A DNA stretch of 64,000 nt, taken from positions 496,001 through 560,000 of the forward strand of contig NZ_SNWM01000001.1 of assembly GCF_004362245.1 (NCBI RefSeq), written 5' to 3'. The notes under the pieces were generated by a model. It had not been told where the DNA came from, did not search any database, and saw nothing but the letters and a program-made list of their open reading frames with translations. How positions within the stretch are numbered: the stretch's first letter is position 1; the number at the start of each line of letters is the position of its first letter. Shown here one piece after another: positions 17,321 through 25,435 of the stretch. The position numbers and the translations under genes are program-made. Origin of the DNA: Pedobacter duraquae. Its GTDB lineage: Bacteria > Bacteroidota > Bacteroidia > Sphingobacteriales > Sphingobacteriaceae.

Positions 17321-17994
17321 AGCTCGCCAAATTTATAGCCTATGCCGTAGATGGAACGCAAGTAATCTTTTGCTCCTGCTTCGCTAAGCTTTTTCTTTAA
17401 ATTTTTAATGTGCGTATAGATAAAATCGAAATCGTTGGAAAGATCCATTTCGTCGCCCCAAAGGTGCTCGGCTATGGCATTTTTTGAGACTACCTTATTC
17501 TTGTTGGACAACAAGTAGATTAAAAGTTCATATTCTTTTTTTGTTAGTATGACCGGATTATCTGCAACGGACACTTTCATCGCAGATACATCAACCTTGA
17601 TTTCATTGAAAGTGATCACATGATCACCATCAAAATTTTTCCTACGCACAATGGCACTTACCCGGGCTTTGAGTTCAGAAAGATGAAAAGGTTTGACAAG
17701 ATAATCATCGGCACCGAGATCCAGCCCCGCAAGTCGGTCGTCCAGAGAGTGTCTTGCAGATATGATCAGCACGCCATCTCTTTTATGCAACTTTTTAAGT
17801 CGCGATAAAAGCTGCAGACCTTCTCCATCTGGCAGACCCAGATCCAGCAGGATGCAATCGTAGTTGTAGAGTTCAATTTTCTCGGATGCTGCAGCAAAAT
17901 TAGACGCGTGCTCACAGATATTCCCCTCGCCGGTAAAGTATGCGAGCATACTTTCCATCAGGGCCTGTTCATCTTCGATGATTAGAATTTTCAT
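17317..17994 (-). CDS. OmpR/PhoB-family response regulator
   Basis: A 225-residue regulator. The receiver domain (1-~120) has the acidic pair EDE at 7-9, phospho-acceptor Asp51 in CILLDLGLPDGEG and Lys in VKPFHLSELKARV. The C-terminal winged helix (~128-222) has the typical ILTKKEYELLIYLLSNKNKVVSKNAI and the DFDFIYTHIKNLKKKL recognition helix region. It starts 29 nt after its own 19-bp direct-repeat box and is followed by the kinase with an ATGA overlap. OmpR-class proteins bind tandem half-sites with 10-11 bp period, exactly what is seen, so autoregulation is likely. Target set: see the regulon finding. Confidence 0.95.
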   Translation of the reverse strand: MKILIIEDEQALMESMLAYFTGEGNICEHASNFAAASEKIELYNYDCILLDLGLPDGEGLQLLSRLKKLHKRDGVLIISARHSLDDRLAGLDLGADDYLVKPFHLSELKARVSAIVRRKNFDGDHVITFNEIKVDVSAMKVSVADNPVILTKKEYELLIYLLSNKNKVVSKNAIAEHLWGDEMDLSNDFDFIYTHIKNLKKKLSEAGAKDYLRSIYGIGYKFGEL

Positions 17995-18007
17995 ATTCGT
18001 AAATTAT

Positions 18008-18042
18008 CAAATTTAGCCGTCAATTCTGTAGAGACTCTGTAG
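18008..18042 (-). promoter_or_regulatory. Autoregulatory box and promoter of the response regulator-kinase operon
   Basis: In gene orientation: CTACAG-AGTCT-CTACAG-AA (18042 down to 18024), an 8-nt spacer, then the perfect -7 octamer TAAATTTG (18015-18008), 13 nt before the ATG. This is the cleanest direct repeat of the four, with both hexamers identical. Confidence 0.75.
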
Positions 18043-18094
18043 ATTTTTACCATATCTTTTTTTCCAGGGTTTCGGAAATAAAAAAACAATTTTT

Positions 18095-18139
18095 CTACAG
18101 AATTGGCGCCTATTTTAGTAGCTAACGGACTGTAGAATT
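18095..18139 (+). promoter_or_regulatory. Extra half-sites of the response-regulator box before EamA
   Basis: CTACAGAATTG at 18095-18105 matches the first 11 bases of the full box at 18603, but the second hexamer is degenerate (GCGCCT). CTGTAGAATT lies at 18130-18139. The -7 octamer is not recognisable at the expected spacing, so control of EamA by this box is weaker evidence than for the other four genes. Confidence 0.4.
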
Positions 18140-18162
18140 AACTGTCATTAAAGATTTAACTC

Positions 18163-18576
18163 ATGTGGAAATTTTATGCACTATTATCAGCGTTCTTCGC
18201 TGCAGCAACGGCAATCTTAGCGAAGATTGGTATCAAGGGGGTTAATGGAAATATCGCCACTGCATTGCGTACGGTTGTCATATTGTTTATCGCCTGGGGC
18301 ATTGTTCTCGCTTCGGGAGAAATATCAGAACTGAAAACCTTAAGCAAGAATAACTTGATTTTTCTGGGCTTGTCGGGTGTTGCTACGGGCCTCTCCTGGA
18401 TTTTCTATTTTAAAGCTTTGGAAACAGGTGACGTAGCTAAAGTGGCGCCTATCGACAAACTCAGCGTTGCCATCGCCATGGGATTGGCTTTTCTGATCTT
18501 AAAAGAACCTATCGAAACCAAGACACTGATTGGAGGACTTATGATCGTTGGCGGTAGTTTGGTGATACTTTTATAA
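18163..18576 (+). CDS. Single-domain EamA/DMT-family transporter
   Basis: A 137-residue protein made of one EamA repeat with five predicted helices (WKFYALLSAFFAAATAILAKIG; TALRTVVILFIAWGIVLAS; LIFLGLSGVATGLSWIFYF; LSVAIAMGLAFLIL; LIGGLMIVGGSLVILL). Full DMT transporters have two repeats, so this half-size protein must dimerise. Half-size members include the ArnE/ArnF-type lipid-carrier flippases, but I cannot assign a substrate. It is divergent from the response regulator across 168 nt carrying box half-sites, and lies 80 nt before the LtaS-like gene. Confidence 0.85.
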   Translation: MWKFYALLSAFFAAATAILAKIGIKGVNGNIATALRTVVILFIAWGIVLASGEISELKTLSKNNLIFLGLSGVATGLSWIFYFKALETGDVAKVAPIDKLSVAIAMGLAFLILKEPIETKTLIGGLMIVGGSLVILL

Positions 18577-18602
18577 GACACCACTTTTCGTATAAATTCT
18601 GA

Positions 18603-18637
18603 CTACAGAATTGCTTCAGAATGTGCAGATACCTTCG
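18603..18637 (+). promoter_or_regulatory. Response-regulator box and promoter of the LtaS-like gene
   Basis: The box CTACAG-AATTG-CTTCAG-AA (18603-18621) is followed by an 8-nt spacer and the near-consensus -7 octamer TACCTTCG (18630-18637). The predicted transcription start near 18644 lies about 13 nt before the ATG at 18657. Confidence 0.7.
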
Positions 18638-18656
18638 CTGCCTACTCACGTAACTT

Positions 18657-20588
18657 ATGCAACCTGGACTCAAAATACACAATTTGCTTACTAAGAGATT
18701 TGGGGCAGTGCTCTTAGCTGGCATACTTTCCTGCGGAATTTCGCTGATGACTAGGATCGTCTTACTGATTAACAGCGCCAGTTCTTTTGACTGGTCTTTT
18801 TCGAGCCTGCTTAAGGTGTTTTTGATCGGTCTGCTGTACGACGTTGCAGCTGCATCTTTTGCACTCATTCCTCTGGTTATCTATATTTGGGTAATGCCCT
18901 CCAAATGGTACAATAGTAAGACGAGCAGGTTCTTGTTGCTGACCTATTTTTTTATCGTTATTGCAACCTTAATTTTTAATGCAGTGTCTGAATGGTTTTT
19001 CTGGGAGGAATTTTCTGTTCGGTACAATTTCATTGCTGTTGATTATCTGGTCTACACCACGGAGGTGTTGGGCAACATCAGGCAATCTTATCCGATCAAT
19101 AGCATTTTAGCGGGGCTGTTCGTGCTTACTGCTGTGTTACTCTATTTCCTGAGTCCTGTAATCAAGAAGTCTACGCTGCCCAGTATGCCTTTTAGGCAAC
19201 GCAGTATTATTGCACTCTCCATTTTGATTTTACCGGTGCTGGTTTACTTCTGCGTTAGTCATAAATGGAAATACCAAAGCGATAATCAATATGTAAATGA
19301 GCTTTCTGGCAACGGCATGTACGATTTTGGTTTCGCTTTCTGGCACAATGAACTCGATTACAATACTTTTTATAAAACACTACCTGTAAAAACAGCGAAC
19401 GCAATCCTCGGAGCGCTTCTGTCAGGAAAAAAAATCCCTGGCCGGGATAACTTGATCAATACCAAGAGATTGATTGCAAGTGAAGCTACAGAGCGCAAAA
19501 TGAATGTGGTGCTCATCAGCGTGGAAAGTCTGAGTGCTGAGTTTTTAGGCAGCTTTGGCAATAGCCAAAAAATTACCCCACAGCTGGATTCACTGGCCAG
19601 TCAAGGGCTGTTGTTCACTAATCTATATGCATCTGGTACAAGGACGGTACGCGGACTGGAAGCACTTTCTTTATGTATCCCACCTACACCCGGACAATCT
19701 ATTGTAAAGCGTCAGAACAATCAGGGACTTTTCACGCTAGGCAATATCTTTCGCTCCAAGGGATATGACAGTCGTTTTATTTATGGTGGTTACGGGTATT
19801 TTGATAATATGAATGAATTCTTTTCTCAAAACGGCTACAATGTGACTGATCGCAGTTCATTAACGGATAAAGAGATTCACTATTCAAATATCTGGGGCGT
19901 AGCCGACGAGGATCTTTTCAGCTTGTCAATCAGAGAAATGGATAAGGATTATAGTGCTGGGAAACCATTTTTTGCCCACATCATGACTGTATCTAACCAC
20001 CGCCCATATACTTATCCCGAAGGACGGATTGATATCCCTTCTCATACCAGCAGAGAGGGCGCTGTGAAATACACCGACTACGCGATTGGCAAGTTTATTC
20101 GGGAGGCAAAAGGTAAGCCTTGGTTTTCCAATACCCTCTTCGTGATTGTTGCCGATCACTGTGCCTCAAGTGCCGGAAAGGTGGAGTTACCCGTAAATAA
20201 ATACCATATACCAATGATTATGTATAGCCCCGGACATATTGCTGCTGGTAAATTTGATCGACTTACCGCACAAATTGATATTGGTCCAACCATCCTTGGC
20301 TGGTTAAACGTTAATTATACCAGCAAGTTTTTTGGTCAGGATGTATTCAAGTTACCTCTTGGTAAAGAACGTGCATTTATCAGTACTTATCAAAGTCTTG
20401 GCTATATTAAGGATGGCAAACTGGTGATCCTTGATCCGAACAAAAAGACGGCTACCTACAGACCTGATTTTAACACCGGCAATGCGGTACCAATTGCTGA
20501 AGATCAGCGTTTGCTTCAGGAAGGCATTGCCAATTACCAAATGGCATCTTATTTATATCAAAAAGGTCTTTATCAATTTGAAAAATAA
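18657..20588 (+). CDS. LtaS-like membrane sulfatase-fold transferase
   Basis: A 643-residue protein of the lipoteichoic-acid-synthase-like alkaline phosphatase superfamily. Five N-terminal helices lie within residues 15-200. The periplasmic catalytic domain begins near 283 (NVVLISVESLSAEFLGSFG, first metal site). GTRTVRG at 327-333 occupies the nucleophile Thr position, and VADHCASS holds the second metal Asp-His pair. In Gram-negatives such enzymes transfer phosphoglycerol or phosphoethanolamine to envelope glycans or lipids (OpgB, EptA relatives). It has its own promoter with the 19-bp box, so it is predicted to be induced by the adjacent two-component system. Confidence 0.88.
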   Translation: MQPGLKIHNLLTKRFGAVLLAGILSCGISLMTRIVLLINSASSFDWSFSSLLKVFLIGLLYDVAAASFALIPLVIYIWVMPSKWYNSKTSRFLLLTYFFIVIATLIFNAVSEWFFWEEFSVRYNFIAVDYLVYTTEVLGNIRQSYPINSILAGLFVLTAVLLYFLSPVIKKSTLPSMPFRQRSIIALSILILPVLVYFCVSHKWKYQSDNQYVNELSGNGMYDFGFAFWHNELDYNTFYKTLPVKTANAILGALLSGKKIPGRDNLINTKRLIASEATERKMNVVLISVESLSAEFLGSFGNSQKITPQLDSLASQGLLFTNLYASGTRTVRGLEALSLCIPPTPGQSIVKRQNNQGLFTLGNIFRSKGYDSRFIYGGYGYFDNMNEFFSQNGYNVTDRSSLTDKEIHYSNIWGVADEDLFSLSIREMDKDYSAGKPFFAHIMTVSNHRPYTYPEGRIDIPSHTSREGAVKYTDYAIGKFIREAKGKPWFSNTLFVIVADHCASSAGKVELPVNKYHIPMIMYSPGHIAAGKFDRLTAQIDIGPTILGWLNVNYTSKFFGQDVFKLPLGKERAFISTYQSLGYIKDGKLVILDPNKKTATYRPDFNTGNAVPIAEDQRLLQEGIANYQMASYLYQKGLYQFEK

Positions 20589-20668
20589 GTATCGTATTCT
20601 GGTTTCTTCAACCTTATCGTCCTAATTATTTTACTAAACATTCAGTTTACCCGCTTCAATTAACCAAT

Positions 20669-20703
20669 CTTCAGTTTTGCATCAGAATGCAAGAAGATAT
20701 TTG
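20669..20703 (+). promoter_or_regulatory. Response-regulator box and promoter of the second TonB receptor
   Basis: CTTCAG-TTTTG-CATCAG-AA (20669-20687) matches the LtaS box at 15 of 19 positions. After the same 8-nt spacer comes GATATTTG (20696-20703), which has the TTTG half of the -7 octamer. Transcription would begin near 20710, downstream of the ATG at 20687, supporting the start at 20732. Confidence 0.55.
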
Positions 20704-20731
20704 CCTTATACCTACATCAACACACCTATTC

Positions 20732-23200
20732 ATGCGATTTCTTCTCCTTACTTTTCTCTTTCTTAGTCTCATCCAATATTCATACGCAAAAAACAATGCT
20801 GGCAAAGGAAAAATCACAGGTAATGTGATTGATAGCTCCACAAAACTACCTGTAGATTTCGCAACGATAACCGTCTACAAATTGGGATCTAAATCGCCGG
20901 TCAACGGTACCAGCTCCGATACCAAAGGAAACTTTGCGGTGACAGGACTGGCAGCGGGCAGTTACCGTGTTACAGTGGATTTTATTGGTTATACACAAAA
21001 AGTCTATGAACCCGTAGTGCTAAGCACGGGCACAGCTACCCTGTCGCTAAATACGGTTTTACTGATATCCAGAGATGAGCAGCTGCAAACGGTAACCATC
21101 ACGGCAAAGGCACCGATTATAGAAAACAAAATTGATAAACTGGTATACAATACGGCCAATGATTTGACAGCACAAAATGGCGTGGCATTGGATGTTTTGA
21201 AGAAGGTACGGATGGTGAGTGTAGATATTGACGGCAACGTGGAACTACAGGGTAGTGGAAGTATACGCTTTTTAATCAATGGTAAACCTTCCAGTATCTT
21301 TGGGGCAAGTTTAGCTGACGCGCTGCAATCGATTCCAGCAAGCCAGATTAAGAGCGTAGAAGTCATTACCAGTCCGGGTGCCAGGTATGATGCAAATGGT
21401 ACCGGTGGTATCATCAATATCGTATTGAAAGACAATAAATTTGAAGGCATTAATGGAAGCATCAACTTATCTGCAGGAACCAGGTTGGAGAATGGATCGG
21501 TTAATTTAAATGCAAAACGGGGTAATTTGGGTCTTGGAGTGTTCTTTAGCGGAAACAAGCAATTAAACACAGTCAGCAAAAGTTCTTCAGATAGGCTTTC
21601 CTACAATAATTCCAGAGATACAGTTAACAAATTTTTTCAGGATGGAACTAACCCCATGCACAGGGGAAGTTATCAGACCGGGGTAAATCTGAATTGGTCA
21701 ATTTCCCCTAAAGATGAGCTGACAGCCACGCTGGGCTACAACCATTTCAGCAATAACGGGAGCGGCATAACTAACCAGTCGCAACAATACCTGCTGGCAT
21801 CCACGGGCGGACTGATATCCGACTTACGCAGCATCAGGAATTCTAATAGTAGTTTTAGCGCCAATGCGACAGATATCAGTGTGGCCTATAAAAAGAGCTT
21901 CAATAAGGACGGCCATGAATTGGAACTGTTATACAACGGAAGTTTCGGCACCAATACAATCGATGCATCGCAAACCTCCAGCTACCTGAATGAGAATTTC
22001 CCGACTACAGGACTGCGGAGCTCAAATCCGGGCAAAGAACGCCAAACGGAGATTCAGTTGAACTATACCCTACCGGTAAGTAAAAAGTTCACTATTGAAA
22101 CCGGGGGCAAATTTAGTATTGACGACCTCACTAATGGCGTAGTTACGGATACTTTATCAGGCAACAGCGCTTACATCAGGAATGCAAATCAAACCTACGC
22201 GTTTCACTACAAACGACAGATTTATGCCGCCTACCTGTCCGCATCGTTTACCTTGTTTCAGGATTTCCTGACCGGTAAAGCAGGCTTGAGGTACGAACGT
22301 ACAGGTAACGTCGCAGATTTTTCCGGTGCCGATATTGCCGGCTACAATACGTTTGCCCCTTCATTTACTGTACAGCATAAGCTGGATGAAACACAGTCCA
22401 TCAAACTCGCTTACACTTTCCGGATTGAGCGACCAGATTACGAAGACCTGAATCCATTTTATAACATTAGCGACCCACATAACATCAGTACCGGAAACCC
22501 TATCTTGAAACCAGAGGTTGGAAATAATATTGAACTTGGGTACAACAAGACTTTCGAGAAAGGAGCTAATATTAGCTTTTCGGGATATTATAGAAGAAAC
22601 ACCCAGGATCTCCAGGCGATTACTACTTTTTACGATGTATTAACGATTAATGGAATTGATTATCCTGCAGTAGCATTAACGCAACGCGTTAATATCGGCT
22701 CGCAAACCTCCGTTGGCAGTAATATCTTTGCTTCTGTACCAGTTACCGATAAATTAAATCTGCGGTCTAACATACAGGCAGGCATACGTACCAACAGCAA
22801 TCCGGGAAATAGTGTAACTGGATTTGCGTACCGGGTTAACCTAAATGCCAGCTACCAGTTTGCCAACAGTTTACAGGCAGAGGTCTTTGGAACCTATAAT
22901 GCTAAACAGAAAAACCTGCAGAGCACAAGGCCCTCAGCGTTTAATTACAGTTTGGCGGTAAGAAAACAGTTCTTGAACAAAACTGCGAGCATTGGATTAA
23001 CCGCTGCCAATCCTTTCAACACCTACCTGAATCAAAGACAGGTGAGCTTTGGCCAGAATTTTAATCAGAACACCCTGCGTATGGTTCCCGTGCAGTCGTT
23101 TGGCATTACTTTTACCTACAAGTTTGGTAAGTTGCAGTTCAAGAAAGATTCGAAAGAGGATAATGCGCCGCAACTTCCGGATATAGGCGGCGGTAAGTAA
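20732..23200 (+). CDS. Outer-membrane beta-barrel receptor (OMP_b-brl_3 type, TonB-like)
   Basis: An 822-residue protein. I start at 20732 because MRFLLLTFLFLSLIQYSYA is a proper signal peptide; the longer frame from 20687 begins inside the promoter. Domains in order: a carboxypeptidase-regulatory-like domain (~30-110, GNVIDSSTKLPVDFATITVY); a plug (~120-240, NGVALDVLKKVRMVSVDIDGN, SIRFLINGKPSSIFG, GTGGIINIVLKD); and a long barrel with KLAYTFRIERPDYEDLNPF and GNPILKPEVGNNIELGY, which are typical of the OMP_b-brl_3 family. No TonB box is obvious. The ligand is unknown. The box at 20669 puts it in the envelope regulon. Confidence 0.88.
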   Translation: MRFLLLTFLFLSLIQYSYAKNNAGKGKITGNVIDSSTKLPVDFATITVYKLGSKSPVNGTSSDTKGNFAVTGLAAGSYRVTVDFIGYTQKVYEPVVLSTGTATLSLNTVLLISRDEQLQTVTITAKAPIIENKIDKLVYNTANDLTAQNGVALDVLKKVRMVSVDIDGNVELQGSGSIRFLINGKPSSIFGASLADALQSIPASQIKSVEVITSPGARYDANGTGGIINIVLKDNKFEGINGSINLSAGTRLENGSVNLNAKRGNLGLGVFFSGNKQLNTVSKSSSDRLSYNNSRDTVNKFFQDGTNPMHRGSYQTGVNLNWSISPKDELTATLGYNHFSNNGSGITNQSQQYLLASTGGLISDLRSIRNSNSSFSANATDISVAYKKSFNKDGHELELLYNGSFGTNTIDASQTSSYLNENFPTTGLRSSNPGKERQTEIQLNYTLPVSKKFTIETGGKFSIDDLTNGVVTDTLSGNSAYIRNANQTYAFHYKRQIYAAYLSASFTLFQDFLTGKAGLRYERTGNVADFSGADIAGYNTFAPSFTVQHKLDETQSIKLAYTFRIERPDYEDLNPFYNISDPHNISTGNPILKPEVGNNIELGYNKTFEKGANISFSGYYRRNTQDLQAITTFYDVLTINGIDYPAVALTQRVNIGSQTSVGSNIFASVPVTDKLNLRSNIQAGIRTNSNPGNSVTGFAYRVNLNASYQFANSLQAEVFGTYNAKQKNLQSTRPSAFNYSLAVRKQFLNKTASIGLTAANPFNTYLNQRQVSFGQNFNQNTLRMVPVQSFGITFTYKFGKLQFKKDSKEDNAPQLPDIGGGK

Positions 23201-23300
23201 TGCCTGTGTTCCGTCAAATCTTAGCCAATCTGGAACAATAGCTTTGTACTAGAGGTATGTTAATTGATATAAGCTTAAACACACTTGATTATTTGACACT

Positions 23301-23897
23301 ATGAAACCCGAAAACCCATTAGCTTTTGATAAAAATGGCATCACCTTTAGTGTGCTTGTACAAAGCCCATCTGCTACCGTTACGCCTCTTCAAATCGTTT
23401 GCTTTTTTGACAGCAATAAAAACCAACATTACGAAGGTGGAACCGACGCGGTAAATGCACACTTCTCCGGGGCGATTGCTGAACTCCGATCTAATGGGAT
23501 TTTCTCTGGAAGGGAGCTCGAAACGCTATTAATCACACCAACCCAACAACAGATTCCTGCTGATCAACTCCTGTTAATAGGGTTAGGTGATCCTGATGAG
23601 GTAAGTCTCAATCTGTTTGAAAAAGTGGGCTACCTGATTGTTTTGGAAGCGGCAAAGTTAAACGTTACCGCTTTCTGCTTTGCCCCGAGTTTAAAAGACG
23701 CCGGAGTTTCTGGCCTTGCTGCCGATGATGTTTCTGCTGCGTTGGCAAAGGGCATGCAGCATGCCTTGGATACTACAGCAATATTGAGTTCAAAAGGCTT
23801 GATGCGGATTAGTGTGCTTAAAAAAATCACTTTGCTGGCTGGTGCGCCACAAGCTGAAAATGCTTTTAAAGGATTACAACGATTTTTCGGAAATTGA
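23301..23897 (+). CDS. Stand-alone M17 leucyl aminopeptidase N-terminal domain
   Basis: A 198-residue protein that reads like the N-terminal (macro-fold) domain of M17 aminopeptidases: FFDSNKNQHYEGGTDAVNAHFSGAIAELRSNGIFSGRELETLLI, then LLLIGLGDPDEVSLNLFEKVG. The C-terminal metallopeptidase domain with its NTDAEGR motif is absent, and the next gene is not it. The protein is therefore not a peptidase by itself. It could be a decoy or regulatory subunit, or a macro-like ligand-binding protein. It has no signal peptide. Confidence 0.75.
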   Translation: MKPENPLAFDKNGITFSVLVQSPSATVTPLQIVCFFDSNKNQHYEGGTDAVNAHFSGAIAELRSNGIFSGRELETLLITPTQQQIPADQLLLIGLGDPDEVSLNLFEKVGYLIVLEAAKLNVTAFCFAPSLKDAGVSGLAADDVSAALAKGMQHALDTTAILSSKGLMRISVLKKITLLAGAPQAENAFKGLQRFFGN

Positions 23898-23944
23898 TTT
23901 GCAGCTCCCCTTGTAATATCGCGACAAATATTTAGTTTTATTGC

Positions 23945-24163
23945 ATGAAAACTTTACCAAAGTCTAAACTATATACCCTCATTGCCTTAACTATTTTGCT
24001 TGTAGTGGCATCGAGTTTATTTGATAGACATAAAGCTTTAGGCTTAAGTGAAGAACTGACTAATTTCCTTGCAGGATTTATGATCACATTGGCTATCGGG
24101 CTGATCCTTACTTTTATCGTAACTGCATTCAATTTAATCCGGGCACGCGCGGGTAAGAAATAG
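23945..24163 (+). CDS. Small two-helix membrane protein, unknown
   Basis: A 72-residue protein. It has two hydrophobic helices (LYTLIALTILLVVASSLF and FLAGFMITLAIGLILTFIVTAFNLI) and a basic C-terminus RARAGKK. I do not recognise the family. It starts 47 nt after the M17-like gene on the same strand and may share its transcript. Confidence 0.6.
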   Translation: MKTLPKSKLYTLIALTILLVVASSLFDRHKALGLSEELTNFLAGFMITLAIGLILTFIVTAFNLIRARAGKK

Positions 24164-24377
24164 CAATTATTTCATTTTGTCTAAAGATTATTTTTCCCAA
24201 TTTGGCGGTTTTGCTGCCCTGCATCGCAACAGAAAGCTCAATAACACTGATTTATCTTCCATAACGTTGATTTTAGATCGCCTCATTACGAGAATATATT
24301 AATTAATAAATTACTTTATTTCGTTTAATATTTCTTGATTTACGTTCAGTTATATTTATTAATATACTTTAACGGTT

Positions 24378-25139
24378 ATGAGCGAAGATATACCTCAGAA
24401 AGTCTTACGTAAGTCTATACCACAAGACTTTTATGTGCTTTGCGTTTTGGGTTATGTAATTAATTTAGATCATAAGCAGTCTGCAGCGTATGTAAATTTA
24501 CATTTCCCGAACCTGGATCTTCTGAAATGGATGGAAATTTTAGAAAAACTTATCTTAAAGGAAGCAACACCGCCAGTTTATAAAGAGATTACTTTCTCAA
24601 AGTATGGAGCCTTAAAAATAGATGTTATCATCGCCGATCATCTTTATGCTGATGATGAATTAGGATTAGCACTACATCGACAATTGAGAAAAGAAGGGCA
24701 TAAAATGATAGTTGAACATAAGTTATTTAGAGTCCCATCGATCGCGCGAGGAAATAACCTAGCACGCAAAACTTTTATTCCCAGTATACAGCAGTATATA
24801 AACATTGATGTTGACTTATTATTAGTAACGACTGGATTAACAGATGGTGGACTAGTTTGGGCTAGATATCATTTCGAAGCAACCGAGAAAAGACAGATGG
24901 AGGTAATCTTGGCTAAAGGTAAAAGGATGCTTGATGGCACCAAATTTGCCGCTATTAAAAAGATCTTTGACACATACTATGTATTACACCCTGACGGAGA
25001 GCGTTTTCCTATTGTCAGATGGGCGAACATCCCCTTTATGAAGGATATATTACTTGGTACATCATGGGAGGGCGTTATAGATTTTAAAAATAAAGATCAA
25101 TTACTTAACTTTATAAAATATGTACGTAAGGAACTTTAA
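24378..25139 (+). CDS. Unknown 253-residue protein with possible TIR-like core
   Basis: No family was recognised with confidence. Residues ~80-185 show alternating strand and helix: KIDVIIADH, then a helix with ALHRQLRKEGHKMIVEHK, then FIPSIQQYINIDVDLLLVTT, then GGLVWARYHFE, then MEVILAKGKRM. The order and the Trp161-centred LVWARYHFE recall bacterial TIR domains (usual WxxxE). However, the residue four after the Trp is His165, with Glu only at 167, so NADase activity is doubtful. Residues 1-70 are a separate helical part. The DNA is more AT-rich than its neighbours. The stop overlaps the start of the next small gene by 20 nt, suggesting a coupled pair. Confidence 0.55.
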   Translation: MSEDIPQKVLRKSIPQDFYVLCVLGYVINLDHKQSAAYVNLHFPNLDLLKWMEILEKLILKEATPPVYKEITFSKYGALKIDVIIADHLYADDELGLALHRQLRKEGHKMIVEHKLFRVPSIARGNNLARKTFIPSIQQYINIDVDLLLVTTGLTDGGLVWARYHFEATEKRQMEVILAKGKRMLDGTKFAAIKKIFDTYYVLHPDGERFPIVRWANIPFMKDILLGTSWEGVIDFKNKDQLLNFIKYVRKEL

Positions 25140-25338
25140 TTTCGGAGAAGAAGCCTATCCCGAGGACACCCTTGGACAAAGTTCCAGTGTGAAACTTGAA
25201 CAGGCTTGTTTAGCTGTCCATGGTACTGTGGAAGCAGGTACGTTTTCCCTCAAAGAAGCATTGGCTTTATATGAGGTGTCTATAGAAGATTACAGGGCGT
25301 ACAACAAATCAGCGCTAACCACTCGCCATTATCTATAG
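25120..25338 (+). CDS. Small helical protein overlapping the 24378 gene
   Basis: A 72-residue protein without signal. The C-terminal part (FSLKEALALYEVSIEDYRAYN) resembles a Trp-repressor/DUF1153-like helix-turn-helix, where an Ala-Leu-Tyr helix is followed by a turn and a second helix. It starts inside the last 20 nt of the preceding gene in another frame. No good ribosome-binding site is needed if it is translationally coupled. A later start is possible. The function is unknown; DNA binding is inferred. Confidence 0.5.
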   Translation: MYVRNFNFGEEAYPEDTLGQSSSVKLEQACLAVHGTVEAGTFSLKEALALYEVSIEDYRAYNKSALTTRHYL

Positions 25339-25364
25339 CATAAAATATTTTAGCTAAAAAATAA

Positions 25365-25396
25365 GAGCGGGAAGACCATCCGGTACTTCCCGTCTC
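25365..25396 (-). terminator. Terminator of the hybrid-regulator gene
   Basis: On the minus strand CGGGAAG pairs with CTTCCCG (7 bp, extended by GAG/CTC with one bulge) around an 11-nt loop, followed by TTATTTTTT. It lies 40 nt after the regulator's stop. It may also end the plus-strand pair. Confidence 0.7.
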
Positions 25397-25435
25397 TACC
25401 AAATAGGAAACCTGTATGAAGGGTTTACTAAAATC

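Noticed and set aside
20687..20731. Upstream ATG as start of the second TonB receptor
   Set aside because: It lies inside the predicted response-regulator box and before the predicted transcription start, and puts 15 residues ahead of a good signal peptide.
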